A stretch of DNA of 64,000 nucleotides from Eumeta japonica (taxonomy: Eukaryota > Arthropoda > Insecta > Lepidoptera > Psychidae), in NCBI GenBank assembly GCA_005406025.1, contig BGZK01001327.1, positions 62,001 to 126,000 of the forward strand, read 5' to 3'. The notes under the pieces were generated by a model. It was not told the origin of the DNA. It did not search any database and saw only the letters and a list, made by a program, of their open reading frames with translations. The translations under genes were made by a program, and so were the position numbers. Below, piece by piece: positions 1-13,560 of this stretch; the stretch's first letter is position 1; every line of letters begins with the position of its first letter.

Positions 1-858
1 AGGAAATGAAAAAGCCTTTTCTATAGAAAATATGATAAGTGACGTCATTCAATTTAAGCATCGCTTCTGATTTATTTTTTTCATTCTTCAATTGTTTCGC
101 TTTATTACAATAAAAAAATTAAATTAGTAAAAGTTATTTCTCTCCATACAATAATAAAAAGTGAGCCTCGGTATCTAGATATAAATCATTCACACAAACA
201 ATTGAATGCACGAGTTAGACGCGCGCGCACACATTTCGGCTACTTCATCTTGGCTGTCGATCGACGTTCACGCGTGCGCCCGCGCAGTTTAAAACTGTTT
301 TTATCATCTTAAATAGAGCAACACAAACGCATCATTTACATGTATACAAACGAATAAGTATCCATGTGCCGTATGCCACAGCGCCGCCAACGAAACGGCA
401 AAAAAATCATTTCTTTTTTTCGCATAGGAAATGAAAAGAACTACACACAGGAGATAAAAAGCACTGGAAAATCCGTTTCCTCAATACCATCACACATGGC
501 AACACCACCGTCGAATGCTGAGCGTAAACAACCCTGTCGGACCATTATCGGTAACAATAGTTATTGCTAGGGTACGATAGATAGGGTTTGTTTGTGATGA
601 AAAATGGCGTCGGGCGACAAGTTTCCTCGTGCTCAGTACTCGCTACGGATACAATAATATTGGCAGTTTATCATTAACAAAATAATATTAACAATAATAA
701 TTGTATTTCGATTGTAACAATAACATTATATTCACGTTGACAGTTTCTTATGAAATTTATCAACTGATATATATGATTTTATAGGTTCGATACACTACAA
801 ATTTTCATGTTCAAGTAATTGGTAAATTTTTAAATATCGGTTCTCTGTGTCTATATGG

Positions 859-909
859 GTGCGCGCGCGCACGTGTGTGTGCGCGTATGTGCCCGTGTGT
901 GTCTGTATG
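859..909. repeat. GT/GC-rich simple repeat
   Basis: Alternating gtgcgcgcgcgcacgtgtgt, then gtgcccgtgtgtgtctgtat: impure purine-pyrimidine alternation that could adopt Z-DNA. Confidence 0.7.
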
Positions 910-2342
910 TGATATGATGATAGCCATATTGATAATAAAGACAGCTGTACACATTCAATTTATCAGACGATTTGTTAGGACCAGGGGCGTTCATTGCAAA
1001 AAAATATATATGTAGCAAAAATGACATCGGAATGTACTATGCAAATTCCAATGCCGAGAACTCCGCACGACCTCTATTCTAAATACCCTGCGTTGTCGTT
1101 TTGGATGTCTATAACGAACTGGATCTCTTACAATTACTCCACGGATGGCCATCATCAGATCACATCCTCCTCGGTCCCGAAGAGAGCCAATAATACATTC
1201 AAGTAACCTCGTTATGTGTGAAAATGTGTGGATTTCGTTTTTAAAGAGTTCCTCTAACAACTCGCGTATTGGGCTAAATGTGATGGTTTTTTTTTTTAAA
1301 TGGTTACAAAAATCACAGTTAGTCAGGACGACACAACTAAAAGTAGTTACGTACAAGAGTGAGTGGGAGGCATACACGCGTACAAACAAATATTTCACTT
1401 ATAACCCTATAGGAATCTCGTTGATTTTTCAACGGATCAAAGCCAAGATTCGGTAGCCTAGATTCAAACATAGACAAATCTACAATATTCAACTCCACAC
1501 TCCGCCTGTTGCTCTTAGGTCTTAATCTGTATTTCAATTGTAAGTTGAAAGAAAAATAGAACATATCATCGGTTGCTATAAAAGTGATCATGTGTTGGAT
1601 AATTAATATGAGTGAAAAATGTTTGGATTTGAAAATAGCCCCATTTCTTATTAAGCGAAAATTTAAAAAGGGGGGCTATTTTTTTAATTCTTCTCAGTTA
1701 TTTATAAATGTTCTAAAATGTTTAGAAACTGCTTTATTAAATTTTCTTTAATTGAAATACAGCAAGACACGTTTTCGCCACAAACAATGACGTATTTACA
1801 TAACATGATTAAATTTAAATAGTTAACCAATGATGATTTTCAATGAAACATTTTTAATAAACGTATAATTGTAAATAAAAAATAAATTAAATTCGTCGAC
1901 CACATTTATATGTTTCTAATTAGGGGCAATATTAAACAAATAAAATCAAGGGACAAGTAAATTATCTCCTTAATTTTGTGATAAAAACTTAAGATCCTGT
2001 GTTGCAGAAATTGGAGGTAGTTTCAAATACTTTTACAAACACCAAAATTTTATACAACAATTTGCTTCAAAAGCTGAACATATAATAAAAAAGGAATACA
2101 TAGCGATCTGGTCGTTATTCATTAAGTATAATACATTTTCATTATTTATATTTTACATTACAGACATCCATTCAAGATTTATTATACATAAAATAGCCTA
2201 CCAAGAGCTAGACATTCTCTTTTTATGTATTTATGTACTTCATCATTAATGAGGCATCATAACGGTCACACTCCACACCCATAAACTTACAGATCAAAGT
2301 CATGTGATTATGTTTTCTAAGGACGCGTTCACACTCGAGTCT

Positions 2343-2373
2343 ATTCTATGTTCTACTTGATAGAACATAGAAT
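2343..2373. repeat. perfect 13-bp inverted repeat
   Basis: attctatgttcta and tagaacatagaat are separated by 5 bases. The motif gatagaac recurs at 2379, so this may be part of an unrecognised element. Confidence 0.6.
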
Positions 2374-3513
2374 ATTTGGATAGAACGGTGACAACGCCTT
2401 TGTATGGGGTAAATAATGATACATGCATTCTATGGCAAACACAAGGTCAACTTGACAAGTGCGAGTTTTCATCCATACTTCATAGAATAGAAAGACAACG
2501 AAAACAGCAGTCTTGCGCCAGAGTGGTAAAGGATTCGCGCGTTTTGTGTGTCATTTTATAATGATCAATCATGATGGGCTATTAATAAAAAAAAAAAAAT
2601 CAGATAACACCATCAATGTATTGATGTCGATTTAAGTTTTAATACTTGAAGCGAGAGCGAAGTTGTGTTAAGGGGTTAAGAGACGTTGCCTTCAAACTAG
2701 AAACTGTCGGGTTCAATCATACAGATTGACAAATGACTTTTTAAATTAAGTCAAATCAATACACTCACTCACGCCTCGAGGTACATGTCAAGCTAACGAT
2801 ATACTCAACCGATGTCAATACATCAAAAAAGCTCATTAGCAGACTCATACTGTGGGCCAGCAGACCATAGGAGGGTATGCCTTAAATGTTGGCTATGACA
2901 GCTTAAAACGAGATATTTGTATTGTATGAATCATGGATAGAATGATAGATTGAATAACGTGGAAGAACAGGCACTTGCCACGGATACAAGTAACACTACA
3001 TGCTATGAAAACAGAATAGAAGGCTATTACGATCTGAACACAACTGGAAATTTTATCAAATATATATATCAGGAACCAAAGAACAGATTGGAAGGGGAAT
3101 GCAACTCGAAATGTAAAAAAAATTCATAATTTTTGACAATTTTACATTGTTGATGAACTACTAGTGTTATTGTGGTATTTGCAGTGGGGGGATGTGAAAT
3201 TTTAACAGTACAAAATAAAAGTAAATTTGAATAAAAAAAAAAGAAAATGGAAAAAAAATAATTTGTATTATATGCCTCATGTTTTTTTTTGAAAAATATT
3301 ATTTTTATACTGTACCCACTGACCAGTTGTGGCAAGATTCGACATCAAGATACAAAATTAACCTATGACTGTACGCATATAGTCTCCGACAATACCTACG
3401 ATAACAGTAACAACCACAACATAATACTTCGAACGATTTAAAAAAAAGACAATTCAAACTATCATCATTACCCTCAAACTATTCTTGGCTATAGTTTTAC
3501 AAAAAAAAAAAAA

Positions 3514-3900
3514 TGGTTGTCTGTGAAGTCAGTTTATGGACGATAATTTCACGTGATAATGTCATAAGAAAACATTGATGAAAAATTGCATTCATTTTTG
3601 AATTGAATTATTATCACTAAATTATCATTATTTTGTGTAATACAAATAAGGAGTTAATTGAAAATGACAATGTTTTCGATAAATTAACATTTATTTGCAC
3701 TGGTTAATTCAAATATTTTTCTACTTAAATTATACAGTAAAGAGATAGATGCGTCACAAACCGAACGCTTAGGCCGATCGTGTCTCTCTGTCTCTTGTTC
3801 CGCGCTCTCGCTCGCGCGCTCGGCTCAGGCGGAACGCGACAACGAGTCATGCTTCTTCGTGCGTGCATCCGGCGTTCATCGATTTATAAGACGTCAAAAA
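3514..3900 (+). repeat. dispersed element, copy A
   Basis: Shared with 56017-56391 in inverse orientation. Common blocks include gataatgtcataagaaaaca, ttgatgaaaaattgcat, cttaggccgatcgt, gttccgcgctctcgctcgc and gttcatcgatttataagacg. One half is AT-rich and the other GC-rich. No ORF or TIR was found. Confidence 0.75.
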
Positions 3901-3905
3901 ATCTA

Positions 3906-5791
3906 AGGAAATTCGTCCCAATTATAAGATTAACAATGAAATTTTAGCATCAATCGCTGTGAGGATTCAATACAGTTTGAGAATAAATTAAAAAAATAAA
4001 TATATATTATTTCTGCTATGACACCTATAATTACACACACTTACTACTAGGAGTCTATATATGTGTGCAATAAATCCATACGAAAAAAATTTAAAAGAAA
4101 CTATTATTACTTATCACATAATTATGATGGTTGTATTCGAAGAAGCGCATGATCTAAACACTCTGCAAGCCAGTGTTGCCCAACAAGTATATGAATGTGA
4201 CAGAAGAATGTTCGATTTCCTACGAGCCATAATGACAACACAATTTCCATGGAGTCAGTTTCCGAGATCGTATATCATTTGAAAAAAAATCATAAAAACT
4301 TGTCTATGGTCCTGTCCTGGAATATATTCATGGAGACCTGTAACACAGGCTCTACCTAACAAAGGCTCTGGTGTCGCACCCAGAACTGAAAACGGACAGA
4401 AATAGCAACGTTTTTTTATTGGGAAAAATTATGACGGTCATTATTATATTATTATTAAAGCTTTCTTCTAAAATTGTCCATGCAGTGTTAAGACTTTTGT
4501 ATTGTTATTTGACTGTCTAAAAGTCCATATTAGTGTTTTAGTACGGATTAAATAATTAATATAAGTAAATTGAATTTCAAATTAATGTAAAATAAAACAA
4601 TATTAATCAATTAGACCACAGAACAATGAAAACTCGACAAAACAATCCCAACCGATGGTTGCCATGAAATATTTTTGATTCTAGTTGGCTATTACAGCTT
4701 TCAAAATGGTTAAGCATTTTGAAAGTTCGCGCCTAACAGAGCTTTTTAATAAAAAAAAAACAAATATATTTATTTTAGCGGATGCTTATATCTATTTAAC
4801 TACATTTTCTTCGACGACATAGCACTAATATGAGCGCATTTTACCTATCGACCTCGTCAATGCCAGTGGTTTAATATGATTCTTTTAAAAACATAGTACC
4901 ATACTCAAATTGAAACAATTGTAACCTACGAAATGAACATTTGAATTTTAAATTTGAAGACTCGAGTAAAAAAAAAAAGTCTCCATAACACCTTACAAGG
5001 TGGTCAATCTTACTTATCTATCAAAAGCAGTCAAATAATGCATATTCCTGATGCAGACCAAAATACCTCGGGCTATTCTGTCTGTCTAAGACGAATATTT
5101 ATGTGAACCACTATTATAACACGATCAAATTGCAACGTGCGGAGTGTGGGAATGGGATTTGTCTATTGTACATATTTTGCAATTTGCGATGATGGCTGCC
5201 ATAAGAAACGCGTCGCTGCGCGGTTACACACAGCGCCCGCGGGCGAGAACGAGAAAGCAATACTTTCACATCGCCCACAGTTTCCATCGGAACAACATAG
5301 ATATGCCGCATTTATTGCACACGGCACTCGATCGCTTCATACATTCGTTTCAACTCCACTGATCAAATTAACTTTTACAAATACTATAACTATAAAAAAA
5401 AAAAACTTTAGTAGCTGACGATTTACTCTAGCTCTAATGTAAGTCCGCAGCGCAATTAACATTAATTTCTTTATACGTAAATACTATTCAATAGTTATTG
5501 CAATGCGTAAGCTAAATAGTAGTTCCTTTACATCTCTCAAAAACGATCCGTAAGTGACTTACGGTCCCGAGCGCGCTACATAAAAAAAAAAAAAAAACCC
5601 ATTCCTCAACTTCCTTTCGTAGACACACTAATATAGAAAAAATCATCATACCGCATTTGAAGTTAAAAATTTTCTTTTTTATTCCTAACAGACATACAAA
5701 CAGTCATTTCACTTTGTACTAGCAAATCGCATATCGCTCTGGCTTATAACAATCAGGAATATTATTACATCACGACTCGCACGAGATAACC
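3906..5791. other. no gene recognised
   Basis: AT-rich. A local GC rise at 5200-5290 gives short frames on both strands without splice support. It could be the 3' UTR of whatever gene owns the exon at 5792-5884. Confidence 0.4.
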
Positions 5792-5884
5792 CTAAGGCAG
5801 TGGGGGGCCCACTGCGTTCTTAGTGTCCGGGTCGAGGTTGCCGTCGCGGTCGTGAGGTGTCGCCATTATTTCAGGCCACCACAC
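5792..5884 (-). CDS. possible terminal exon of an unknown minus-strand gene
   Basis: After acceptor tattag the frame reads VWWPEIMATPHDRDGNLDPD, then TKNAVGPPLP and TAG (31 codons with stop). It is GC-rich inside AT-rich DNA, and only this phase is open. It could instead be a first exon starting at the internal ATG (MATPHDRDGNLDPDTKNA) with donor gtgggc. No partner exon was found. Family not recognised. Confidence 0.35.
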   Translation of the reverse strand: MWWPEIMATPHDRDGNLDPDTKNAVGPPLP

Positions 5885-8800
5885 CTAATACTAGTAGTCT
5901 ACTCTCCGAATACGTGGTGTTCAGAACGAATTTCAATTCAATAGGTGCGTTTTATTTATGTAACCTAATACTTTGTTAATTGTTCTTCTTTTCATATTAG
6001 CCTACAATACTGGGAGTGAGGGGGGGGGGGGGCAAGGCTTTTATCGATTACATATTCACTTAAAGCAAATATATCTTATTTACAATATGTTAATTAAAAA
6101 TTCAATAAACTATAAATTACATCGTCTCTCTGTCACGCTAACTAATATACATGTAGTGATAGCGATGGTGAACGTAAAATATTTAAAATTGAGAAATATG
6201 AAGACGGGAGTTGCTGTTTAAAAACAAAAAAAATGTTGAACAACTGTCAAAATTATGGACATAATGAATTGCCTCCAAAATTTTAATGACCATATTATGG
6301 AAAACAATCCTCTAAGACAAAATGTTCACACAGAAATTTGTCAATTGTTCACAAGAAATAATTGTTGAAATTTCATACACATGAAACTAAAAACTTAAAA
6401 CATCATATAAATACATATAAAAGTATTGCTTATGTATCTGAGGCCGACCATTTGATTGATTAATTCTTCAATTTATGTTATTTGAATTATGATAAATTTT
6501 CTTGTTTATTAGTTGTAATTAAACAGTTAACCGTGGACATAACAAAATGATTCCCGAGCCCAGCCGAGATCCATGAGGGTGGCTCAGGATATTTACAATA
6601 AAATAAATTTGAATCGAAACTATTGAGAAGAACAATTAAATTAATCTTAACTTGTGTCCCTAGCTGCTTTATGCACCTTTATAAAGATACAAATTCATGT
6701 TATCAATTTTGATGATACGCATATTTGTATCAAATATGAAAACCAGTGGTGTCGCTAGCTGGAGCAGGCTGTGCGTTTGAGTTCTAATTTGTTAAGGTTC
6801 GTTAATACCAACCTAAATAATACTTTAATATTAAAAGTATTATTTAAATTAATATTCACGCCCTTTTAAATTACGAAAAAAAAAAGAGTTGCCATTAAGT
6901 TTTTGTGGTGCAAAAACTCTTAAAAAATTGATAATGGCAATATTTTTATTTATCTTACAAAGATGGTGGAAGATTTTATGTACTGTAAATTTTTTATTAA
7001 CACCATCTATGTACAATATTATAAGTACTATCATAGAAAATAACACAAGTGTGTACAAAAACATTACAAAATAGGGATATTTGTGGTTGAGTTTAAGAGT
7101 TTTACGTTAAACTCATCCAATTCAAGACCAACAGGGCTATATGCAAGAACTACGCAAGGCGATGAACATGGATGTATCATTTTAAACCAATATTCATGTT
7201 TTGATTATGTATTTATTATTGAATATTAGATCATACACAAAAAAAAAAGTGGTGATGGAACCGATCATACCAAACTAAAAAATGCAAAATTTTACTCAGT
7301 AACGATATACAGTAAAAGTATTTGACATATTTCAGTGTCTTAACACTCTTTTAATTTCTCTTGGTCGCATTGAATGGGACTACAATTAGTATATTAAACT
7401 CAAGAGTCCTACGTATTTCTGTGGATGGTTGATATCAAGGAAATATTCAGGTTCGGTGAAGCGCCTGTCCTGTCTCAAAAACACTACGCACATCAGGGCT
7501 GTTAAAGTCTAGCCTAAACGATGATAGTCGCATTATTATGTGAGAATACTCGGTGAGTAAGATGAGCTTGTGGTATTCAAATCAGTCACAGAATTTAAAT
7601 ATTGAATTCCTCGTTTACAGTCTGAATGATACAAAAGCAAAGCTGAAATAGGTTATTGTAATGAAGCAAGCTAATGACAAAAAGTAAAAGTTTGAAACAA
7701 ACCGGGTTTTGTACAGCCAAATGTTTGATTTGAATCATATATGAATCGGAAGATTCTCAGGTCTAATTTAGAAAAAGGTAACATTTTCACTGAAATTTAC
7801 TGATAAACCGATGTGACCAGTGCTATCACCTTTTTTTTTTGTGATGGACAATTTGATGGTATATTAAATTTTTACAAAAAAAAAGAATTTAAATCGACAA
7901 CTACAATACAGGTCTTCTATTTGAAATTCTAAAAATTAAAACGATTTTCAAATATACCTTTTCTTTCTATAGTTTACAGTAGGCATCACGTAAAGAAGCG
8001 ATGGACAGCAGTGGGGGAGATGCGATCTGCGCAAGAGCACAAATAGCACGACAACATACTGCGCTTCATAGCGCTTACGTGTCGTCCCCTGCTTTTTAGC
8101 ATCGAACGGACAGTTAGACCGCCTATCCTGCAGATAGACCACTAGCACTCGTTTAACGTGACGTTAACTGAAAGGTATGGGCCACCTAACACCGCCCCCT
8201 GTTGAGAAACTCTAATATAAAGCTTCACTTAAAAAGGAAAAATAACAAAAACAATTTCCTCTTCAGTAATAAATCCCCTACAAACATGTCGGCCATTGTA
8301 CACGCACACACATTACAAAATCTGAGGTATAAAACGATTAAATAGTCTATACATTAAAAAAAAATTATACAAGACATAATTTCTATTTTAATTAAATCAT
8401 CAACTATACAAAAATCACATCATAGTTTAAGCAAAAAAAAAATCTAAATCAGCCCTTTGTCCATAAATTGTTTTGATTCATCAAAGAGATCTATGTAGAT
8501 CGTTATTTACACATTGTTGCTAGATCAGTCCATCTTTATCAGAACACTTACGGTGTCACCACTCTTCCGTTCTATTTTGAAACTCACATTTCAAATGTCA
8601 TCTTGTGGCAGCCACCAATTCTGCTAGTTCCCTAAAAATATAAAAAAAAATCATATAACTTAAAACTATGGTGAGTTATACAACTGCTAGGCAAAATTAA
8701 GAATTGAATTGCTTGAATTTGTATTTTATTTTTATTATTATGTTAAATAAAATATATCAACAACCCATGACTATGAGAGTTAATGTGTATTACACGCACG

Positions 8801-9448
8801 TCATAATTTAGCAGTTTCCGTGATAGACCGATATATATCACTACTCCATCACTTTAGAAAATCAATTTCGAAATTTCAATGTACATTAAACTCAACCAAT
8901 CAAATGGTAAGTATATTTTTGTAGACTTACCATTTGATTGGTTGATTGATTACCATTTGATTGGTAATGGTAAGTATATATAATGCACATCACTTATGTT
9001 TATGATTGAACCATCATGCTATGTTTTTAATTGAGTCATAGCAAAATTCAAAATATGTTTTTTTTTTTAATTTCATAGGTTATGAAAAAACTCCTGAAAT
9101 ATGTCAATTTTTTTTCAAATTGACACTTTACCACACATTTGTAAAGCGGTTTTCTCTTAAGGAAAATGTTCAAGAAACTTAAGGATAGCTCTAATCCAAT
9201 TTCATTGTGCATAGACAAAACAAATACAAAACCATTACTGAACAAAACAGCCTGGTAAAAAGTCGAGCCGCTTATGCCCATGAATATTTGTCTTCTAAAT
9301 ATTCAGAAATTGTATAATACTCTTTTTTTATTGACTGACTGTTCAATGATTGATGCCCTTCAATTTATATAGAAAAAAAGTTTTCTCATATTTTATTATA
9401 CAGATTCAAGATAATTATTTATCATATCAAATTCATATTTAATTATGA
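5885..9448. other. no gene recognised
   Basis: AT-rich with an 11-base G run at 6020-6030 and the hairpin at 8892. A GC-richer island at 7980-8160 has a minus-strand stretch after ctgcag (DRRSNCPFDAKKQGTTRKRY) that could be an exon but has no clear donor. Confidence 0.4.
8892..8968. repeat. 21-bp hairpin plus a third partial copy
   Basis: tcaaccaatcaaatggtaagt (first 20 bases from 8892) pairs with its perfect reverse complement at 8925-8945, with a 12-base loop. A third copy, attaccatttgattggtaat, follows at 8949-8968. No gene is adjacent. Confidence 0.8.
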
Positions 9449-9903
9449 TTAATAAGCCATTTTGTTCAACAATTTGTTGCATTTTGCACGTAACATAATC
9501 CCATTGCTATAGAAATTTTGGAACTTCCAATCAAAAAACTGTGACAAGTAGTTTTGACACTCCTCTCTTGAAGTTACCCTAGCACTACCGAAAGAATTCT
9601 GAAGATACCGAAACAGGTGGAAATCTGAGGGTGCAAGGTCAGGGCTATATGGTGAATGCGTTAACATTTCCCAACCAAACTATCTCAATATTTGCCGAAT
9701 AGCTAAGAATGTGTGTGGTCAGGCATTATCATTGTGAAAAACAGCACCATTTCTGTTGATCAATTCCAGGCATTTTTTCTCTATTGTTTGCTTGAGTCTC
9801 ATCAACAATTCACAAATGAAATCCCGTATTATGGTTCTATCCCACAGTATAAGCTCACAACGAATAATGCCCTTCCAATCCCACCACACACATAGCATCA
9901 AAT
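9449..9903 (-). pseudogene. mariner transposase relic, C-terminal half
   Basis: The minus strand reads LMLCVWWDWKGIIRCELILW, NRNGAVFHNDNA and HSPYSPDLAPSDFHLFRYLQ. These are mariner landmarks: the WWDWKG block, the second catalytic Asp in HNDNA, and the third at SPDLAPSDF. TGA codons interrupt it (NA-stop-PHT), so it is dead. The N-terminal half lies at 13189-13560, split off by a LINE insertion. Confidence 0.9.
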
Positions 9904-9904
9904 T

Positions 9905-12900
9905 ATTATGATAATAATATAAACTCACGCCTATTTCCCAAAAAGGTAGGCAGAAACTATAGATTTCCAAATGGTTCGATCTTTGCATATCTCTCTTGCC
10001 TCACTGACATCCATCAATCTTTTTCCTGCAAGCACTTCGGTTTGGTTTGGAGTGTTCAAAATTTGGCCCTTTATAATGTGCCACCAATATGGTCTGCGTA
10101 GGATTTTCTAGGGCGACCCTTGCCGACCTCTCCATCACACACATTCGCTCTATAGATCTATTTTATTAGTTTACTTTCATTCATCTTTTGCAGACTGCTA
10201 AACCACCGCAACATACTTCCTTCTACTCTGGTCACTTACATCTTTCTCCAAGACTCACCGCTTTCTGACATCACTGTTTCTACATCTATCTTTCCGAGAC
10301 ACTGCACACATACTACGCAGTGATCCCGTCTCCACTGCATTGATTCGACTGTCATTTTTCTTCTGCCATATCCAGCTTTCACTACCATACATAGGGATTA
10401 GGACGCCATTATGGATAGCCAAGCGCGCTTTTCCTGAGATGTTTTTTACTATTCATATTAGCGAGCAAGGCCCCATTCACTTTATTTCCCGCATTCACTC
10501 TCCTTTCGATATCTCTATCATGTTTACCAACACTTATAAACAAACTACCCAAGTATACAAACTTTTTCACTTGTTCGACTTTCTCACCTTCTATAAGTAT
10601 ATCGCATTCAGTCGTGCTCTAGCCCGTTACAAACACCATCACCTTAATCTTACCGAAATTTACTTTCACACTTCGTTTCTTAACAGAACCATTCACTTTA
10701 TTTACCATTTCCAGCAACCCACACGCCGACGACGCAAGGAGTACTTCACCGTCGGCGTACAGGAGGTATTTGACAGACGGCTAGGCATGTGAATTATTTG
10801 AAATGCAAATACAAAATGCAAAATACTTATTTTCATTTTACATTTGAAATACTTTTATTTCAAAATGTATTTTCTATTTTATTTGAAATACTTCATATAA
10901 ATATTGAGTATTTATAAAATACAAATGGTTTTGTTACATTTTTTTTTTTTCATTCTCGAATCCAATATTACTTTGTTTTTTAGACGCGCCGATCGTGATC
11001 CTAAATGTTGTCAACAAGAACAATAATGCCAACATTGCATTCAAAACAAATGTGATCAAACAAAGATCCTGAAAGTGACACAAATATATCTGCAACTTGC
11101 AAAAAATGTCTGAAAACGCTGAAAAGAAGTTTGAATGCTACAACCAACTTTTTGAACCATTTAAAAGTAAGTAAAATTGAAATTAAATTTGTATTTTATT
11201 TTGTAAAACAGAATTTATTTCGATTTCAAAACTAATTAGCGAATAAAATAGGATTCCATTTAACATGCAATAATATAATCGCATATATTTTATGCTTCAA
11301 ACAATAAACTATTAATTATACTTTTGCAGAGTATAGGGCGTGCTAATCTATTAGAGCATAAAAAACTCAAAATAACAAAAAGAGAAAAGGTGCTGGTGAG
11401 GGGTCCATTTTATCAAAAATTTTGAAACAATCAACTCTTGCAGCCATCTTAACGAGGTCAGTTAATTTTGACAAGTTACTTGTGAAATGTTTAATGGATA
11501 CCATGTCACCTATATCAATTGTAAAAATCAATCCTTTAAAGCTTTTATTGAATGTGTATAGCAATTATCTTTTCCACCGAAAATTAAGAAAATTGTACAT
11601 CATTACAAATTAAAATTATAAAAAAAAAATGCAGCTATAGCATTTACTTTTTTTTTATTCAAATTTTAATGTAGACTTTTGTAATTTCTCACATAAAAAA
11701 TTAAAAAATTGGCATAAAAAATTCCGCGGGGCCAAAAATGTCATTCGGAGGATGAGGAGATAGCAAAAGACCCCTCCGATGCCCTCTTTCATTTTGGCAA
11801 ACGATGCGCCAAACATCCTGTATAATTGCATTCAAGGTCTACTGGCAGTAAAGAATACCCCAAGTGAAACTTTAAAGAAACTAGGATTGGTCATTTTTAA
11901 AGAAACTGAAATCCAATTTCTTCATGAATACATAAGTTGTTCAAAGCCTATTGCTGATGGTATCAGAAGCTTAGAACAGGACAAAGACACTACAGATGTC
12001 TTATACCAGAACTAATGAGAATGCAATGAATTCTAAGCAGTTTGCAAATGGATGACCCTACATATTGTGATGTATTGACAGAAATTATTAAAGTATTAAT
12101 AGGCATTTTGAGAGATTTTATAAATTAAAGGGGCCAAAAGTAAAAGATGGCATTATAGCATCTGCATTTTGTCCCGCTTTCAAAATGAAATGGGTACCAA
12201 AAGCCAACAGAATATACATTAAAGACGTACTTTAGAGAAAGATAAAACAATAATACAAAAATAGTTCCCAAGTCGAACATACTGAGTCTAATAAAAAGAA
12301 GGAAAGGACTGAATTTTATTATGTGTTTGTTGAGGATTCTCATTCTTCAGCAGCTGCTGATGATGCCAATTCTACAGTTGATCTAGAAACACTACAATAT
12401 ATAAAAGGTGAAGACAATACTTTAAAATCCTTGAACAGATATCCAAATGGAAAAAAACTATTCCTTAAATATAATACTTGCTTACCAAGTTCTGCACTTG
12501 TTGGATGACTATTTTCATTTAGTGGAATTCGTGAGGCCCCATAGACGGAACATGATAGATGAACTCTTTCAACAAATACTAGTATTAAAATCAGTTAAAT
12601 GAAAAACAAGGTGTTGTATTTGGAAAATCTATTTTGAAAATATGTATTTTGCACTTAGTATTTTGTATTTAAATACTTTAAATATTTATTCACACCTCTG
12701 CAGACAGCTCATTCATTCTTAGTCCACACTCATATTGTTTCAAATCATATAGACAACTATCCATGAATAGGTTGAATAGCCACGGTGAAGCTACACATCC
12801 CTGTCTGACACCCCTGCGGATGTCAAACCAGTCAGTGTATAACCCATTTATACACATGCACCGGAGCCCCTGTATAGGGATTACAGTGCCTGTATCAATC

Positions 12901-13188
12901 CGCTATACACACCATACATGGATAAGGTTCTCAATAGATTATTTCTTTTCACTCTATCATAACCTTTTAACGGATCTATGAAAATACAGAAAACGTTTTG
13001 GCCACCGGCCAAAAACCTTTCTGCGATGTATCGCAGTAAAAAACTTTGATCCGTACACTGTCACATTCACAACTCTTTCGATAATGATTTTCGCATATAG
13101 TTTGCCAATGATGCTGAAGAGGCTTATAGGGCGGTAATTTGTGCAAACCTGCCGTGAACCTTTCCCTTTATAGAGACCCAACAAGTTA
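9905..13188 (-). mobile_element. 5'-truncated LINE (RTE-like) inserted in the mariner
   Basis: Minus-strand pieces read LYKGKGSRQVCTNYRPISLF, RRGVRQGCVASPWLFNLFMD, LSVKYLLYADGEVLLASSAC and ECDILIEGEKVEQVKKFVYL. These are reverse-transcriptase blocks, with the catalytic YADD changed to YADG and several stops. The 3' end is the tail repeated elsewhere in the window, ending gggaaataggcgtgagttta and an ATT-rich run. Without the inner hAT it is about 1.36 kb. The RTE clade is my best guess. Confidence 0.85.
10782..12700 (+). mobile_element. degraded hAT element inserted in the LINE
   Basis: Flanked by an imperfect 8-bp duplication (cagacggc 10774-10781, cagacagc 12701-12708). The right end reversed starts cagaggtgtgaat; the left end is decayed (taggcatgtgaat). 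Plus-strand relics: a BED-finger-like CKKCLKTLKRSLNATTNFLN, LMDTMSPISIVKINPLKLL, and SETLKKLGLVIFKETEIQFL followed by CSKPIADGIRSLEQDKD. The catalytic middle is mostly deleted. It is close kin of the element at 52722-54865. Confidence 0.85.
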
Positions 13189-13560
13189 TAGAGAGTTAAT
13201 CCAGGTTTTACTATAATCTGTTGTGCTTGCTTGCTTTTTGACTATGGTCTTTTTCGCATGTTCTTGTCGTAAGTAATCGACTTTTTAACACCAGTGATCA
13301 ATATTTACGAAAACGGTTTGATTTCATTACTTTTCAATAGACAATCACAAATAAGTACATGATTCATTACATTTCTTGTGGTGAGGTTGTGTGAGATCCG
13401 AGTATCGACACCTTTTTTCAAGTGGGTCAAAATTGTTTTGTGGTCCATCCCCAGTTCTTTAGCCATGTCATAAGAACTAATATACAGATCTGGCTTTACT
13501 TTTTCAAAATGGCATCGATTTTATCTGTTACAGATAAAGTCGATGACACAGTTTTTATAC
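13189..13560 (-). pseudogene. mariner transposase relic, N-terminal half
   Basis: The minus strand reads DLYISSYDMAKELGMDHKTI, LTHLKKGVDTRISHNLTTRN, then ITYDKNMRKRP-stop-SKSKQ and IIVKPGLTL. This matches the mariner helix-turn-helix and the segment before WWDWKG. It has in-frame stops and one frameshift. It stops exactly where the LINE starts and resumes at 9903. TIRs were not found. Confidence 0.85.

Larger units (their letters stand above)
1..3513. other. AT-rich stretch without a recognised gene
   Basis: Contains the GT tract (859-909), a 13-bp hairpin (2343-2373) and TGACGTCA at 40-47. A minus-strand frame at about 1000-1290 (LLEELFKNEIHTFSHITRLL, CDLMMAIRGVIVRDPVRYRH) has a protein-like look, but I cannot place it. 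A B-box-like gggttcaatc at 2709 may mark a SINE relic. Confidence 0.5.

Noticed and set aside
10340..10792. Plus-strand 150-codon frame
   Set aside because: It is the antisense of the LINE reverse-transcriptase relic, which reads clearly on the minus strand.
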